Below, in pieces: positions 8,708-16,320 of a stretch of 64,000 nucleotides of DNA. Each line of letters begins with the position of its first letter. The stretch's first letter is position 1. The DNA comes from Streptomyces vietnamensis (lineage in GTDB: Bacteria; Actinomycetota; Actinomycetes; Streptomycetales; Streptomycetaceae), in NCBI RefSeq assembly GCF_000830005.1, contig NZ_CP010407.1, positions 8,568,001 to 8,632,000 on the forward strand. The letters run 5' to 3'. The translations under genes and the position numbers were made by a program. Under the pieces are notes generated by a model that saw only the letters and a list, made by a program, of their open reading frames with translations, ran no database searches and was not told the origin of the DNA.

Positions 8708-9138
8708 TCGACCACGAGCGGATCTCGCACCACCGGTCCGGCGAACTGGACTGGCTCCTCGACGACCTCGTCATGCGGGTCCGCGAGGTCCGTCACACCG
8801 TGGTGCTCTCGAGCGACGGGCTCGCCGTGGGCGCCTCCAACGGACTCAGCCGTGAGGACGCCGAGCACCTGGCCGCCATCGCCTCCGGCTTCCACAGCCT
8901 CGCCAAGGGAGCCGGACGCCAGTTCCACACCGGCGGAGTCCGCCAGACGATGGTCGAGATGGACGACGGCTTCCTCTTCGTCGCCGCGGCGGGAGACGGC
9001 TCCTGCCTCGCCGTCCTCAGCTCCGCGAGCGCCGACATCGGCCTCATCGCCTACGAGATGGCCCGCCTCGTCAAGCGCGTGGGCGAGCACCTGCACACCC
9101 CGCCGCGGCTCACGGTGAGCCCGCCGGCCGCCGGCTGA
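8704..9138 (+). CDS. cvnB: Conservon roadblock/LC7 protein CvnB
   Basis: 144 residues, a single roadblock/LC7 domain (LDWLLDDLVMRVREVRHTVV, then SSDGLAVGASNGLSREDAEH). Roadblock proteins dimerise and act as GTPase-activating or scaffolding partners of small Ras-like GTPases. In conservons CvnB interacts with CvnD and with the kinase-like CvnA. The start overlaps the cvnA stop by four bases and 13 bp separate it from cvnC. Its closest visible relative is the roadblock gene at 10396-10809, with which it shares the LDWLLDDL opening and the AREDAEHLAA-type helix. Confidence 0.92.
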   Translation: MIDHERISHHRSGELDWLLDDLVMRVREVRHTVVLSSDGLAVGASNGLSREDAEHLAAIASGFHSLAKGAGRQFHTGGVRQTMVEMDDGFLFVAAAGDGSCLAVLSSASADIGLIAYEMARLVKRVGEHLHTPPRLTVSPPAAG

Positions 9139-9151
9139 CCGGGAGAACCCC

Positions 9152-9568
9152 ATGAACGACGACAGCACCGGCGACGGCCCGTCCGTGCCGGGCAGTCAGT
9201 GGTACGACGCCGACGCGGGACCGCTCGTACGCCCGTACGCGATGACCGGAGGACGGACCAAGCCGGGCCCCAGCAACGTACGGTTCGACCTCATCGCCCT
9301 CGTCGTCGTGGACGACGAACCACCCGGACCGGCCGAGGAGGCACTCCTCGGCCCCGAACACCGGTCCCTGCTCAGCCTGTGCCGGGCCGAGACCCAGTCG
9401 GTGGCCGAACTCGCCGCCGACGCCGACCTGCCCGTCGGAGTCGTCCGGGTCCTCCTCGGCGACCTCCTCGAATCGGGCTTCGTGCGGGTCAGCCGGCCCG
9501 TACCGCCCGCACAGCTCCCCGACGAAAGAATCCTGAGGGAAGTAATCGATGGCCTACGAGCGCTCTGA
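9152..9568 (+). CDS. cvnC: Conservon DUF742 protein CvnC
   Basis: 138 residues, the DUF742 family. Characteristic features are SLVRPYAMTGGRT-like sequence near the start (here PLVRPYAMTGGRTKP), LIALVVVD, and a winged-helix-like part (SLCRAETQSVAELAADADLP, VGVVRVLLGDLLESGFVRV). DUF742 proteins occur almost only between a roadblock gene and a CvnD GTPase gene, exactly as here. The fold suggests a protein-protein or DNA-binding role in the complex. Its end overlaps the cvnD start by 20 bases. Confidence 0.92.
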   Translation: MNDDSTGDGPSVPGSQWYDADAGPLVRPYAMTGGRTKPGPSNVRFDLIALVVVDDEPPGPAEEALLGPEHRSLLSLCRAETQSVAELAADADLPVGVVRVLLGDLLESGFVRVSRPVPPAQLPDERILREVIDGLRAL

Positions 9569-10166
9569 GAGCAACGGCGCGGGCGACGACCCGGACACCT
9601 CCGCCCTCGCCCTGAAGATCCTGGTCGCCGGCGGATTCGGCGTCGGCAAGACCACCCTCGTCGGCGCGGTCAGCGAGATCCGGCCCCTGCGCACCGAGGA
9701 ACAGCTCAGCAGGGCCGGCGAACTGGTCGACGACACCGGGGGCGTCGACCAGAAGACCACCACGACCGTCGCCATGGACTTCGGCCGCATCACCATCCGC
9801 TCCGGGCTCTCCCTCTACCTCTTCGGCACGCCCGGCCAGGACCGCTTCTGGTTCCTCTGGGACGAGCTGTCGCAGGGCGCCCTGGGGGCCGTCGTCCTCG
9901 CCGACACCCGGCGTCTCGAGGACTGCTTCCCGGCGGTCGACTACTTCGAGCACCGGAAGATCCCGTTCGTGGTCGCGGTCAACTGCTTCACGGGCGCGCG
10001 TACGTACGGGGCGCACGACGTGTCCCGGGCGCTCGACCTGGACCGCGGCACGCCCGTCGTGCTGTGCGACGCGCGCGACCGCGATTCGGGGAAGGAGGTG
10101 CTGATCCGCCTGGTGGAGTACGCCGGGCGGATGCACACCGCCCGGCTCCTGGACACGGTCGGCTGA
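9549..10166 (+). CDS. cvnD: Conservon GTPase CvnD
   Basis: 205 residues, an MglA/Ras-like small GTPase. The P loop is AGGFGVGKTTLVG (about residue 28), the switch region is TTTTVAMDFGRI, and the G3 motif is FGTPGQDRF. A VAVNCFTG stretch replaces the usual NKxD specificity motif, as in other CvnD proteins. It is the output switch of the conservon: GTP-bound and GDP-bound states are expected to be controlled by CvnB and CvnA. Several S. coelicolor conservons affect development and antibiotic production, but the specific role here cannot be read from sequence. Confidence 0.93.
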   Translation: MAYERSESNGAGDDPDTSALALKILVAGGFGVGKTTLVGAVSEIRPLRTEEQLSRAGELVDDTGGVDQKTTTTVAMDFGRITIRSGLSLYLFGTPGQDRFWFLWDELSQGALGAVVLADTRRLEDCFPAVDYFEHRKIPFVVAVNCFTGARTYGAHDVSRALDLDRGTPVVLCDARDRDSGKEVLIRLVEYAGRMHTARLLDTVG

Positions 10167-10395
10167 GGGGAGGCGGGGTCCCGAGGCGGCACGGCCGCGG
10201 TCATTCTCGTCACGTCCCCGTCCCGATGTCCCCGTCCTGCGGCACGCGCGGGCGTGGTGCGGTGCTTGCCCTGTTCACGACAGTGCGTAAGGCTTGCGAC
10301 GATACGCGGACAACGACGGTGCGTACCACGATCGCCTTGAGGACCAGCAGGGTCCGGGCCGACGGGGGGCGCACCGGCTAGGGGGAGGACCACTG

Positions 10396-10809
10396 ATGGC
10401 GTTGGACAAGGGACTGGACTGGCTCCTGGACGACCTGACGCAGCGGGTCGGATACATACGGCACGCCCTGGTGCTGTCGAACGACGGTCTGGTGACGGGC
10501 GCGAGCAGTGGACTCGCACGAGAGGACGCCGAGCACCTGGCGGCCGTCTCCTCCGGCCTCCACAGCCTGGCGCGGGGCTCGGGCCGGCACTTCAGGGCGG
10601 GCCGGGCACGACAGACGATGGTGGAGTTCGACGAGGCGCTGCTCTTCGTGACGGCGGCGGGCGAGGGCAGCTGCCTGTGCGTCCTGAGTGCGGCGGAGGC
10701 GGACGTCGGCCAGGTGGCGTACGAGATGACGCTGCTGGTCAACCGGGTGGGCGAGCACCTCGGCGTGGCGGCGCGGCAGCCGGGGATCCCAGGGGGCGGC
10801 GTGCTCTGA
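10396..10809 (+). CDS. Second roadblock/LC7 domain protein
   Basis: 137 residues, roadblock/LC7 domain (LDWLLDDLTQRVGYIRHALV, LSNDGLVTGASSGLAREDAE). The ATG at 10396 follows GGGGGAGG. It is a clear paralogue of the CvnB upstream, 229 bp after cvnD and probably with its own promoter in that gap. No CvnA, C or D partner follows it. It may form mixed dimers with CvnB or compete for CvnD. Confidence 0.9.
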   Translation: MALDKGLDWLLDDLTQRVGYIRHALVLSNDGLVTGASSGLAREDAEHLAAVSSGLHSLARGSGRHFRAGRARQTMVEFDEALLFVTAAGEGSCLCVLSAAEADVGQVAYEMTLLVNRVGEHLGVAARQPGIPGGGVL

Positions 10810-10826
10810 CGCCGCTGCCGAGGCGG

Positions 10827-10849
10827 TTGTCCACAGACCGTTGTCCACA
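10827..10849 (+). promoter_or_regulatory. Two consensus DnaA boxes
   Basis: TTGTCCACA occurs at 10827-10835 and again at 10841-10849, same orientation, 14 bp apart. This is the preferred Streptomyces DnaA box. The pair lies 18 bp after the roadblock gene and about 125 bp before the DUF6397 gene, followed by the inverted repeat GAGTG/CACTC at 10858-10871. No dnaA, dnaN or AT-rich unwinding element is present, so this is not oriC; transcriptional control or DnaA titration is more likely. Confidence 0.65.
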
Positions 10850-10974
10850 GATCATGTGAGTGTCGTCACTCTGCGTTACGGTTTTCTTCGTGGGTTCGGT
10901 GCACGGGGCGAGAGGCCCGTGACCCGAAGACCCGCGACCTGAAGAGAACACGGACGCAGGGGGAGGGCCGCGGA

Positions 10975-12132
10975 ATGACGGTGGACGAAGGGGCGCGCAC
11001 GGTGGCACCGGGACGGGCCGCGCAGGAACTGGAGCTGAGGCGCGACGAGTTCCGGCTCGCGGTGCAGCTCGGCCTGGTGAGGACGGTGCCGGCCGGCGAG
11101 GGAGACCGGCGGCGGGTCGAGCGGTGCGAGCTCGACCGCCTCAGGGCCGCCCCGGACTTTCCCGCAGGCCTGCGCGAGCGGGTGCGCGCGGTCGGTACGA
11201 GGGAGGCCGCCGCCCTCCTCGGGATCACCGCCGACCGGTTCACCCGGCTGGCCCGGACGGGGCACCTCAGTCCGGTGCGGTTCTCGCTGAACCGCTACCG
11301 GGCGGTGGTGTGGATGTATCTGGCGCAGGAAGTGGTCGAGTTCGGCCTCACCTGTCCGGCCCTCCTCACCGGGCGGCTGCCGCTGGAACTCCGCGAGCGT
11401 CTTGCCGCGCACGAGGACCGGCGGCCCAGGAACTGGCGGGCGCGGCGGCTCGGCCTGCTGCTCCGTGCCGGCGAGGACCCGTGGGCGCGGGCCGCCGCCA
11501 TCGCCTCACTGCTCGACCCGGTCCAGGTCGCCGAGGTCGTCGACGATCCGTACGAGCGCAGCCACCTCGACCGGCTGCGTCCGCCTCCACCGCCCGGGAT
11601 GCCGGTGCCGGCGGTCGCGCGCGAGATCGCCGAACGGCTGACACGGGCCGACGACCCGGACGAGATCCTCTGGCACAGGCTGAGCCTGGCCCTGGCCCTG
11701 GACGAGGCCCGCGCGGAGCGGCAGGCACCCCATCCCGGCGAGACACGTGCGACGGGAATCGCCTCGCACACACCTCCGGCGCCACCGGGGTCTTCGACGC
11801 CGGCGGCGCCGGCGGCAACGGCGACGGTTCGCGAGGCCCGGGCTCCGGCGGTACGGGTTCCGGCGGTGCGGGTCGCAGCGGTGCGGATTCCTCCGGTGCC
11901 GGTTCCGGCGGTGGAGGGCGTCGTGGTGCCGGTTTCGACGGTGCCGGTTCCGGTGGTGGAGGGCGCCGCGGTGCCGGTTCCGGCGGTGCTGGTTCCCACG
12001 TTGCGTTCTGCGGCTGCCGATCGTCCACCGGGCCGGCCGGTGCGCACCAGGCTCCTGGAGCGTCTCCGGCGGGGGAGGGCGACGGGTGCGAGGCGCCCCC
12101 GGCGGCGGAGGCGTCCGGTGGCCTGGCCCTGA
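10975..12132 (+). CDS. DUF6397 family protein
   Basis: 385 residues. The N-terminal 250 residues match the streptomycete DUF6397 pattern: RAAQELELRRDEFRLAVQLG, RRRVERCELDRLRAAPDF, a second HTH-like segment TREAAALLGITADRFTRLA, NRYRAVVWMYLAQE, and RPRNWRARRLGLLLR. The two helix-turn-helix-like parts suggest nucleic-acid binding. The C-terminal third is an unusual Val/Pro repeat (PAVRVPAVRVAAVR and so on, about 285-345) followed by an Arg-rich tail. Two DnaA boxes and an inverted repeat lie just upstream. Function unknown. Confidence 0.8.
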   Translation: MTVDEGARTVAPGRAAQELELRRDEFRLAVQLGLVRTVPAGEGDRRRVERCELDRLRAAPDFPAGLRERVRAVGTREAAALLGITADRFTRLARTGHLSPVRFSLNRYRAVVWMYLAQEVVEFGLTCPALLTGRLPLELRERLAAHEDRRPRNWRARRLGLLLRAGEDPWARAAAIASLLDPVQVAEVVDDPYERSHLDRLRPPPPPGMPVPAVAREIAERLTRADDPDEILWHRLSLALALDEARAERQAPHPGETRATGIASHTPPAPPGSSTPAAPAATATVREARAPAVRVPAVRVAAVRIPPVPVPAVEGVVVPVSTVPVPVVEGAAVPVPAVLVPTLRSAAADRPPGRPVRTRLLERLRRGRATGARRPRRRRRPVAWP

Positions 12133-12181
12133 TGCGGCTTCCCGGCGTGCGGTCGCGGCGGGGTGTCGAGAGGATGGGCCC

Positions 12182-13729
12182 ATGCTCCTTGCGCGTGTCG
12201 CGGAAGTGTCCCGGGAGGTCGCCGCGACCTCCGCGCGCTCGCGCAAGATCGCTCTGCTGGCCGAACTGTTCGCCCAGGCCGGGCCCGAGGAGAGCCCGCT
12301 CGTCATCGCGTATCTGTCCGGGCGGCTGCCGCAGGGGCGGATCGGGGTCGGGTGGAGCATCCTCAAGGGCGTCGTCCCGCCGGCCGTGCCGCCCGCCGAG
12401 CGAGCCGCTCTTACGCTCGGGCAGGTCGACAGGACGATGGCGGAGCTGGCCGTCGTGTCCGGCGCCGGAGCCCGCGGCGAGCGGACCCGGCTCGTCCACG
12501 CGCTGATGGCGGCCGCCACCCACGACGAACAGGAACTGCTGCTGCGGTTGCTGGCCGGCGAGGTGCGTCAAGGAGCCCTCGACGCCATCGCCCTGGAGGG
12601 CGTCGCGCGGGCCGCCGGGGTCCCCGCCGCCGAACTGCGGCGCGCCGTGATGCTCGAAGGATCGCTGCCCCCGGTCGCCCAGGCCGTGCTGGCCGAGGGT
12701 GCCCCCGGCCTCGACCGGTTCACGCTGCGGGTCGGCAACCCCGTGCAGCCCATGCTCGCGCACACGGCCGGTTCCGTCGCCGAGGCGATCGCCGCCCTGG
12801 GGGCGTGCGCGGTCGAGGAGAAGCTCGACGGCATACGGATCCAGGTGCACCGGCGCGGTGACGACGTTCGCGTGCACACCCGCTCGCTCGACGACATCAC
12901 CGACCGCCTCCCCGAGGTGGTCGCGACCGCCCGAGCCGTAGCGGCCGACGCGTTCATCCTGGACGGCGAGGTGATCGCCCTCGATCCCGGCACGGGGCGC
13001 CCGGTGTCCTTCCAGTCGGTGGCCGGCCGGGTCGGCTCCCGCGTCGACGTCGCCGGTGCGCACGCGGCCCTTCCTCTCACGCCGGTCTTCTTCGACGTCC
13101 TCGTGGTGGACGGCGAAGGCCTGATCGACCGGTCGGGAGTGGAGCGGCACGCCGTCCTCGCCCGACTGCTGCCGGAGTCCCAGCGGGTCCGCCGCACGGT
13201 CGTCTTGGATCCGGCCGATCCCGCGCAGACCGAGGCCGCCGAGCGGTTCTACGCGGACACCCTGGCCCGGGGACGCGAGGGCGTGCTGGTCAAGGCGTTG
13301 GAGGCGCCCTACGTGGCCGGTCGCAGGGGGCGCACCTGGCTGAAGGTGAAACCCGTCCGCACCGTCGACCTCGTCGTGCTCGCCGTGGAGCGGGGCCACG
13401 GCCGCAGAACCGGGCTGCTCTCCAACCTCCACCTCGGCGCGCGGACCGCCGACGGAGGCTTCGCCATGCTCGGCAAGACCTTCAAGGGGCTCACGGACGA
13501 GATGCTCCGCTGGCAGACCGAGCGGCTCGGCGAACTCGCCGTGTCGGACGACGGATTCACCGTGCGCGTGCGGCCCGAGCTCGTCGTGGAGGTCGCGTAC
13601 GACGGGCTCCAGTCCTCGACGCGCTACCCGGCGGGTGTCACGCTCCGCTTCGCCCGGGTCGTGCGCTACCGCCCCGACAAGCGGGCCTCGGAGGCCGACA
13701 CCGTCGAGCGGATCACCGAAGGACGCTGA
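12182..13729 (+). CDS. ligB: ATP-dependent DNA ligase, LigB type
   Basis: 515 residues, the size of the actinobacterial LigB enzymes. It has an N-terminal DNA-binding domain (about 1-185) and then an adenylation domain with nucleophile Lys214 in EEKLDGIRIQVH. Further nucleotidyl-transferase motifs are HTRSLDDITDRLPE, FILDGEVIA and GREGVLVKALEAPY. The motif V lysines are in RTWLKVKPVRTVDLV, and an OB-fold domain follows (RTGLLSNLHLGARTADGGF, VRPELVVEVAYDGLQSS). It seals nicks using ATP. Streptomycetes use the NAD-dependent LigA for replication, so this is an accessory repair ligase. The ATG at 12182 follows GAGAGG; the frame is open upstream but overlaps DUF6397. Confidence 0.93.
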   Translation: MLLARVAEVSREVAATSARSRKIALLAELFAQAGPEESPLVIAYLSGRLPQGRIGVGWSILKGVVPPAVPPAERAALTLGQVDRTMAELAVVSGAGARGERTRLVHALMAAATHDEQELLLRLLAGEVRQGALDAIALEGVARAAGVPAAELRRAVMLEGSLPPVAQAVLAEGAPGLDRFTLRVGNPVQPMLAHTAGSVAEAIAALGACAVEEKLDGIRIQVHRRGDDVRVHTRSLDDITDRLPEVVATARAVAADAFILDGEVIALDPGTGRPVSFQSVAGRVGSRVDVAGAHAALPLTPVFFDVLVVDGEGLIDRSGVERHAVLARLLPESQRVRRTVVLDPADPAQTEAAERFYADTLARGREGVLVKALEAPYVAGRRGRTWLKVKPVRTVDLVVLAVERGHGRRTGLLSNLHLGARTADGGFAMLGKTFKGLTDEMLRWQTERLGELAVSDDGFTVRVRPELVVEVAYDGLQSSTRYPAGVTLRFARVVRYRPDKRASEADTVERITEGR

Positions 13730-13846
13730 CCGTGGACGGCGGCCCTCGCGGGGCGGCCCCCCGAGAGGGATGCTGGAGACGTGGCACGACGAGCGTCCGG
13801 TACGAGGAGCACGTGCCACCACGAGCGACCGGCGGGCCGCGAGGAG

Positions 13847-14221
13847 ATGAGCGACGTGTACGAATTGCACATCGACACCGACGTCACCGTGCAGCTCAGC
13901 GACTGCAGCAAGGAGGACGCCCAGGCCGTGTTCGACGTCCTCGACCGGGTCTACCAGCTGGAGGAGGCGCCCATCAGCCCGCAGGCGGCCACGGGGCCGG
14001 CTCCCACCGTCTGGACCGCCACGTTCGACACGGCCGGCGGACGGCACGAGGAGGTGGGCCCCACCCACCTGTCCGCCATGGTCGGAGCCACGCTCAACGG
14101 TGGCTACCGAGCCGTCGACGAGGTCGAGAAGGTGCTCGCCGCCGGCTTCGACATCCAGTCCCTGCAGTCCGTCTCCGGTGACCAGGAGACAGAGGCCCGG
14201 CTGTTGCTCGCGTCCCGCTAG
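13847..14221 (+). CDS. Hypothetical protein
   Basis: 124 residues from the ATG at 13847, which overlaps a GAGGAG ribosome site. Acidic, soluble, no signal peptide. Beta-strand and helix alternation (MSDVYELHIDTDVTVQLS, AQAVFDVLDRVYQLEEA, VWTATFDTA) suggests a small alpha/beta domain. I do not recognise the family. It lies 117 bp after ligB and ends at a strong hairpin terminator, so it may be the last gene of that transcript. Confidence 0.7.
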   Translation: MSDVYELHIDTDVTVQLSDCSKEDAQAVFDVLDRVYQLEEAPISPQAATGPAPTVWTATFDTAGGRHEEVGPTHLSAMVGATLNGGYRAVDEVEKVLAAGFDIQSLQSVSGDQETEARLLLASR

Positions 14222-14238
14222 AGGGGCGCGCGGACGCT

Positions 14239-14266
14239 CCGGGCGGCGCGGACGGGCGCCGCCCGG
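14239..14266 (+). terminator. Hairpin terminator
   Basis: Perfect 11-bp stem CCGGGCGGCGC / GCGCCGCCCGG with a 6-base loop, starting 18 bp after the stop of the preceding gene. No U tract, as is usual in high-GC actinobacteria. Confidence 0.7.
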
Positions 14267-14410
14267 GGTTCTCGTGTGCCCGTGAACGGTCGGCGGACCC
14301 CACCGAGACCCCCGGTATACACCCTGTGTAGAGTGCCTTCCGGCTACGCGCACCGCCCTGACCAGCGGTGACGGCCGCATCGAAGACATCACGGGGAAAG
14401 CGGGTCCACC

Positions 14411-15208
14411 ATGTTCCGATCCAGGTCCGGCCGCGGCAGGGCAGTGACGATCACCCTGCTCGCCGCGGTATCGCTGATGCTGACGCTGAGCGGCTGCGGA
14501 GTCGACCCGCTCACCCCGCAGGAGGCCCGGGCGGAGGCCGGAACGGGCGACAAGGCGGACGGCAAGGCGGGCGGTGCGGCTCGCCGCGTCGACTGCACCA
14601 AGGTCAAGTGCATAGCCCTGACCTTCGACGCGGGACCGGGCGAGGGCACCCCCCACCTCCTCGACGTCCTCAAGGAGAAGCAGGTCCCCGCCACCTTCTT
14701 CCTCCTCGGCAGCAAGCACGTCGACCGCTACCCCGAGGTGGTCAGGCGCATCGCCGACGAGGGCCACGAGGTCGCCAATCACACCTGGTCGCACCGGATC
14801 CTGACCGACCTCGACGAGTCCGAGGTCCGCGAGGAGCTGTCGCGCACCCAGGACGCCATCGAGAAGATCACCGGCCGGAAGCCCACCCTTATGCGCCCGC
14901 CGCAGGGCCGCACCGACGGCACGGTGTCCGACGTCAGCCGCGAACTCGGTCTCGCCCAGGTCCTGTGGAGCATCACGGCCAAGGACTACTCCACCACCGA
15001 CTCGGCGCTCATACGGCAGCGCGTCCTGGAGAACGCGCACCGCGACGGGATCATCCTGCTCCACGACATCTACGACGGGACGGTGCCGGCCGTGCCGTCG
15101 ATCATCGACGAGCTCAAGCGGCGAGGCTTCACGTTCGTGACGGTTCCGGAGCTCCTCGCCCCCGGAAAGGCCGAGCCCGGCGAGGTCTACCGCCCCGAGA
15201 AGGACTGA
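14411..15208 (+). CDS. Polysaccharide deacetylase lipoprotein (CE4, NodB domain)
   Basis: 265 residues with a lipoprotein signal peptide (lipobox LTLSGC, about residue 31) and then a NodB/CE4 domain. Motif 1 is ALTFDAGPG, motif 2 is NHTWSHRILTDL (metal-binding histidines), motif 3 is RPPQGR, and motif 5 is IILLHDIYDGT. CE4 enzymes remove acetyl groups from peptidoglycan GlcNAc or chitin-like sugars. Anchoring to the outer face of the membrane points to the cell wall as the substrate. A promoter-like region (GGTATACACC, GTGTAGAGTG) lies at about 14312-14334. A probable 6C small RNA follows on the same strand. Confidence 0.92.
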   Translation: MFRSRSGRGRAVTITLLAAVSLMLTLSGCGVDPLTPQEARAEAGTGDKADGKAGGAARRVDCTKVKCIALTFDAGPGEGTPHLLDVLKEKQVPATFFLLGSKHVDRYPEVVRRIADEGHEVANHTWSHRILTDLDESEVREELSRTQDAIEKITGRKPTLMRPPQGRTDGTVSDVSRELGLAQVLWSITAKDYSTTDSALIRQRVLENAHRDGIILLHDIYDGTVPAVPSIIDELKRRGFTFVTVPELLAPGKAEPGEVYRPEKD

Positions 15209-15298
15209 CGAGACCTGCCGAAAACGGGTGAGGTGACTCACATCGCCCACTCAGGATTCCCCGGAACAATCGGGAAAGGTTTATCGTTCATACGTATG

Positions 15299-15410
15299 TG
15301 ACTGCGAAGGGGTCCGGTCCCCAAGGTCCCCCCGAGAGGTGACCGCTCTTCGCCTGTCACGGCGATCGGCCCCGGTTGGAATCCCCCGTCCAACCGGGGC
15401 TTTGTCGTTC
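15299..15410 (+). ncRNA. Probable 6C small RNA
   Basis: A 110-base segment in an otherwise non-coding gap matches the actinobacterial 6C motif: two hairpins with C-rich loops. Hairpin 1 is closed by GCGAAG (15304-15309) with CTTCGC (15348-15353) and contains TCCCCCC. Hairpin 2 is a perfect 12-bp stem (15369-15380 with 15389-15400) with loop ATCCCCCG, and it ends in TTTGTCGTT, so it doubles as the terminator. An AT-rich block with the palindrome CATACGTATG (15289-15298) just upstream could be the promoter. 6C RNA is known to be transcribed in S. coelicolor and to rise during sporulation; the mycobacterial relative is B11. I matched it from memory of the motif, not a covariance model. Confidence 0.62.
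15369..15410 (+). terminator. Strong rho-independent-type terminator
   Basis: 12-bp perfect stem GCCCCGGTTGGA / TCCAACCGGGGC, 8-base loop, then TTTGTCGTTC. It is one of the few hairpins in the window followed by a T-rich tail. It terminates the small RNA at 15299-15410 and could also catch readthrough from the deacetylase gene. Confidence 0.85.
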
Positions 15411-15606
15411 CCTTCCGCCCCGTTCCTCTCCTCCGCCGCCCGTTCACGGCACATCGACGGCGCGTGAGGGGCGCGCACCCCGGCGCGTTCGACTCGTTCG
15501 AGTGAGCCTCGGCATGGTGGCCCGGACCTCGGGCAGTGATCTTCCCGAGCCGGTGAAGACGATCACCGCCGGCCACTCCGAGCAGGGACGATCGAAGGGG
15601 GACCCC

Positions 15607-16320
15607 ATGCTCCGCACCACCTCCAATGCCCGTTGCGCCCTCCTTGCCGCAGCTGCCTCGCTCCTGCTCGCGGGCTGCACCACCGTCGGACCCGACGGGC
15701 CCGCGCCCCCGGGTGTCCCGGCGAGCAGGGCGGCCCAGGACCAGCTGCTCAAAGCCGCCGAGCACCGCCTCGTGGTGGACTGCCTCGACGCCCGGGGGTT
15801 CACCCTCACGGCCCGGCCCCGCGCTCCGGACGAGGACCGCGCCCTCCAGGCGGCGCTGTTCGGCGCCGGGCCCCGTGAACTCTCCGTCACCCTCGCCACG
15901 GGCGCCACCGTCACCGCCCACGAGGACGGCTGCCTCGCCACCGCCCGCCACCGGCTCTACGGCGACCAGCGCCGCTGGTTCCGGGCCCAGGTCACCGTCG
16001 ACAACCTCCGCGTCGAGGCCCAGGCCCGGATGCGCGCCGACCCCGTCCACCGAGCGGCACTCGCCCGCTGGACCCGATGCGCGAGCCCGCCGGGCCGCAC
16101 CCGCACCGACCGCCCCGATCCCGCTGTCGCCGCCCGCTGCGCCCGCGAGACCGGACTCGAGGGCGTGCGCGCGCGGCTGGAGGCCGCGGAGCTGGTCACG
16201 GTGCGCGCCCTGCGCCGCGACGAACTCACCACCTACCGGCAGCTGCGCGACCGCGCGCTGCGGCGGGCAGTCGAACTGTCCGCATCCACCCACCCGCAGA
16301 AAGGCCCCACCCTCTCGTGA
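15607..16320 (+). CDS. Putative lipoprotein, unknown function
   Basis: 237 residues. Lipoprotein signal peptide with lipobox LLLAGC at about residue 24; ribosome site GAAGGGGGA before the ATG at 15607. The mature part has CLDARGF, a CLATARHRLYGD segment and two further cysteine-containing parts (ARWTRCAS, AARCARETG), giving possible disulfides, and a helical C-terminus rich in Arg (AELVTVRALRRDELTTYRQL). I do not recognise a named family. Its stop overlaps the start of the downstream I36-type gene by GTGA, so the two are translationally coupled and probably work together outside the cell. Confidence 0.8.
   Translation: MLRTTSNARCALLAAAASLLLAGCTTVGPDGPAPPGVPASRAAQDQLLKAAEHRLVVDCLDARGFTLTARPRAPDEDRALQAALFGAGPRELSVTLATGATVTAHEDGCLATARHRLYGDQRRWFRAQVTVDNLRVEAQARMRADPVHRAALARWTRCASPPGRTRTDRPDPAVAARCARETGLEGVRARLEAAELVTVRALRRDELTTYRQLRDRALRRAVELSASTHPQKGPTLS

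Noticed and set aside
10827..10849. DnaA boxes as part of oriC
   Set aside because: Only two boxes and no dnaA, dnaN, rpmH or AT-rich unwinding region nearby.
15376..15606. N-terminal extension of the lipoprotein frame over the terminator
   Set aside because: The extension overlaps the small RNA terminator and lacks a signal peptide; the lipobox protein begins at 15607 after GAAGGGGGA.
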